From an uncultured beta proteobacterium (lineage in GTDB: Bacteria > Pseudomonadota > Gammaproteobacteria > Burkholderiales > SG8-39), in the NCBI GenBank assembly GCA_903928055.1, contig CAIYPG010000145.1:1-55646 (forward strand): a stretch of DNA of 55,646 nt, given 5' to 3'. This document shows, in pieces, positions 54,100 through 55,646 of this stretch (positions are counted from its first letter, which is position 1; every line of letters begins with the position of its first letter). The position numbers and the translations under genes are program-made. A model generated the notes under the pieces. That model saw only the letters and a list, made by a program, of their open reading frames with translations. It ran no database searches and was not told the DNA's origin.

Positions 54100-55326
54100 A
54101 TGACTGCCCAAGCCAACAAGGCCGATCAACTTTTCGCCGGCGTCAAAGTGCTGGCGGTGGCGCGCGTCATCGCCGCGCCTTTCGCCGCCATGCAGCTCGC
54201 CTTGAACGGCGCCGACGTGCTCACGATCGAGAACCCCGAAGAAGGCGACTCGCAGCGCAACTCCGAGTGGCGCCCCGAATGGATGGGCATGGGCCGCGCG
54301 TTCCTCGCCTTCAACCTGAACAAGCGTTCGATGACGCTCGCCATCAACACGCCCGAGGGCCAGGAAATTTTCAGGCGGCTCGCAAAAGATGCTGACGTCA
54401 TCATCGAGAACCTGCGCACCGGCGGCATGGCGAAATACGGCCTGGCCTATGAAGACATCCGTAAGATCAATCCGCGCATCATCTACTGCTCGGTCACCGG
54501 TTACGGCCAGACCGGCCCCAAGGCGCGCGACGCCGGCATCGACGATGCCATCCAGGCGGCGAGCGGCATGATGAGCCTCACCGGCACGCCCGAAAGCGGG
54601 CCACTGAAAACCGGCACCACGGTGGTGGACTTCTGCTCAGGGTATGTGTCCGCGTTCACGATCGCGGGCGCCCTCTACCAGCGTACCCGCACCGGCGTCG
54701 GCCAGGCCATCGACCTCTCGATGATGGAAGTGGCGATGACCATGATCGGCGGCGAAGTCACGCGCGCCGCCACCTCGGGCGACATCCCGCCGCTGGTGGG
54801 CAACGGCAATGGCCGCGGGCGTTACATCAGCAACTCGTTCAGATGCAAGGAAGGCCACATCATGATCGCCGCGCGCGCCGACAACCTGCGCAACCGCTTC
54901 TTCAGGGCCATCGATCGCACGGACATCCCGCAGGACCCGCGCTTTTCAACCCCGGAGGTCGCGCGCCAGCACCTTGACGAGCTGAACGCCGAAGTCGAGA
55001 AGACCATGCTCACCCGCACCGCCAGCGAATGGGAAACCTATCTCAACGAAAAGGGCCTGCCCGCCATGCGCGTGCTGTCACTGGCCGAAGCCATCAAGCA
55101 CCCGCAGATCGCCGCCAGAAAATTCCTGCACACCTTCCCCGCAGAACCTGGCCTACCCGGCCTCCCCAGCCACACCGTCCCCTCCGCGCCCTACCGCTTC
55201 TCGGTCAGCTCGACTGCCGTAGAACGCCACGCCCCGCGCCTGGGCGAACACACCGACACCGTCCTCAAAGACCTCGGCTACACCCAAGAGCAAATCGCCA
55301 AGCTGCGGGAACAGAAGACCGTCTGA
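54100..55326 (+). CDS. CaiB/BaiF (family III) CoA-transferase
   Basis: 408 residues. It moves CoA between organic acids. The N-terminus GVKVLAVARVIAAPFAAMQLALNGADVLTIENPEEGD, NLNKRSMTLAINTPEGQEI, and the catalytic aspartate Asp177 in TTVVDFCSGYVSAF are typical. AGGAGAG lies upstream of the ATG. With two Bug binders and an alcohol-dehydrogenase-like gene on the same strand, a role in uptake and activation of an organic acid is likely but not proven. Confidence 0.93.
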   Translation: MTAQANKADQLFAGVKVLAVARVIAAPFAAMQLALNGADVLTIENPEEGDSQRNSEWRPEWMGMGRAFLAFNLNKRSMTLAINTPEGQEIFRRLAKDADVIIENLRTGGMAKYGLAYEDIRKINPRIIYCSVTGYGQTGPKARDAGIDDAIQAASGMMSLTGTPESGPLKTGTTVVDFCSGYVSAFTIAGALYQRTRTGVGQAIDLSMMEVAMTMIGGEVTRAATSGDIPPLVGNGNGRGRYISNSFRCKEGHIMIAARADNLRNRFFRAIDRTDIPQDPRFSTPEVARQHLDELNAEVEKTMLTRTASEWETYLNEKGLPAMRVLSLAEAIKHPQIAARKFLHTFPAEPGLPGLPSHTVPSAPYRFSVSSTAVERHAPRLGEHTDTVLKDLGYTQEQIAKLREQKTV

Positions 55327-55338
55327 CGCAAACCGGAC

Positions 55339-55397
55339 ATGTCGATCTGTCCGACATATCCAACGCCATATGTCGATTTACGGGAGTTTTTCGACAT
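55339..55397. promoter_or_regulatory. Paired ATGTCGA/TCGACAT operator-like repeats
   Basis: ATGTCGA (55339-55345) with CGACAT (55352-55357), then ATGTCGA (55370-55376) with TCGACAT (55391-55397), form two nested inverted pairs before the Fic-like gene. This is typical of a repressor binding region; the regulator is not identified. Confidence 0.5.
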
Positions 55398-55442
55398 TTC
55401 GCCCCGTGCCCAGACGGTCCCTGCCTATACTGATTGCCGCTC

Positions 55443-55472
55443 TTGTTTTATGTAATGGATTTATCCTAAAAT
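55443..55472 (+). promoter_or_regulatory. Probable promoter of the Fic-like gene
   Basis: TTGTTT (55443-55448) and TAAAAT (55467-55472) with an 18-bp spacer lie about 30 bp before the ATG. Confidence 0.5.
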
Positions 55473-55504
55473 AGCGACAACGGCTAATTTAGGCTACCTC
55501 CCTG

Positions 55505-55624
55505 ATGAAACGCCCACTGCAAGGCCGCTATATCAAGGTCGCCACCGCCGGCGAGACATTCAAGGCCTTCGTACCCACGCCCCTGCCGCCGCATCCCGCC
55601 ATTGACTGGACTCCGGCCTGTTGA
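55505..55624 (+). pseudogene. N-terminal stub of a Fic-family protein
   Basis: 39 codons, MKRPLQGRYIKVATAGETFK and on through AFVPTPLPPHPAIDWTPAC, then TGA. The first 37 residues match the beginning of Fic proteins with the N-terminal Fic_N domain (GRYxxxSTxGExxxAFVPxPLPPxPxIDWT). The frame stops where the domain should go on. It is either a broken gene or, as at holA, rlmH and rng, the first copy of a duplicated gene start whose second copy lies beyond the window edge. Confidence 0.7.
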
Positions 55625-55646
55625 TTCACGGAGCAAACTGGGCCAG

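Overview
This is a high-GC bacterial chromosome segment. Gene content and order point to a betaproteobacterium, probably an uncultured Burkholderiales/Nitrosomonadales-type lineage. The evidence is the leuS-lptE-holA-proA-nadD-rsfS-rlmH-maf-rng run, the proteobacterial gshA/gshB pair, an incomplete regulatory PTS (EIIA-Man, HPr, EI), metX-metW, gatCAB divergent from mreBCD-mrdA-rodA-rlpA, dacC-dat-ybeD-lipB-lipA, and several 'Bug'-type solute-binding proteins. Most of the window is conserved housekeeping DNA; the accessory material is short and sits at operon joints.

Layout. 1-7.6 kb: outer-membrane, replication, proline, NAD and ribosome-maturation genes ending with RNase G. 7.6-11.2 kb: a small accessory block (sulfotransferase, FkbM methyltransferase, NeuD-like acetyltransferase). 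11.4-13.7 kb: one intact and one decayed Bug gene and tRNA-Arg(CCG). 13.7-24.3 kb: cytochrome c, glutathione synthesis, PTS, methionine synthesis under a SAM-II-like riboswitch, AmpG, and a DUF883/YqjE-type envelope cluster. 24.3-29.1 kb: an xthA stub, pyrE, a DUF4124 protein and gatBAC. 29.2-38.5 kb: rod-shape and peptidoglycan genes with two tandem RlpA proteins and a metallo-beta-lactamase-fold lipoprotein candidate. 38.5-44.1 kb: Bug, D,D-carboxypeptidase, D-amino-acid transaminase, lipoate genes. 44.1-49.4 kb: an FNR-controlled nirK-cytochrome fusion with nnrS, then a fatty-acid desaturase with its own FNR-like site. 49.7-55.6 kb: a catabolic-looking set (two Bug proteins, Fe-ADH-like protein, CoA-transferase) and the stub of a Fic gene.

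The most unusual signal is at the 5' ends of holA, rlmH and rng. In each, the first 9-12 codons occur twice, about 100 bp apart, and both copies begin exactly at a start codon. The upstream copy opens a 32-38 codon leader that ends on or just before the true start (ATGA overlap in rlmH and rng). The spacers are structured, and those of holA and rng share a motif and alternative hairpins.

A second theme is a family of palindromic, MITE-like elements (about 110-250 bp) at operon joints. They share a core hairpin whose arms vary in a compensating way. One copy is translated in frame into RlpA. Another forms a leader ORF ending one base from the start of the next gene.
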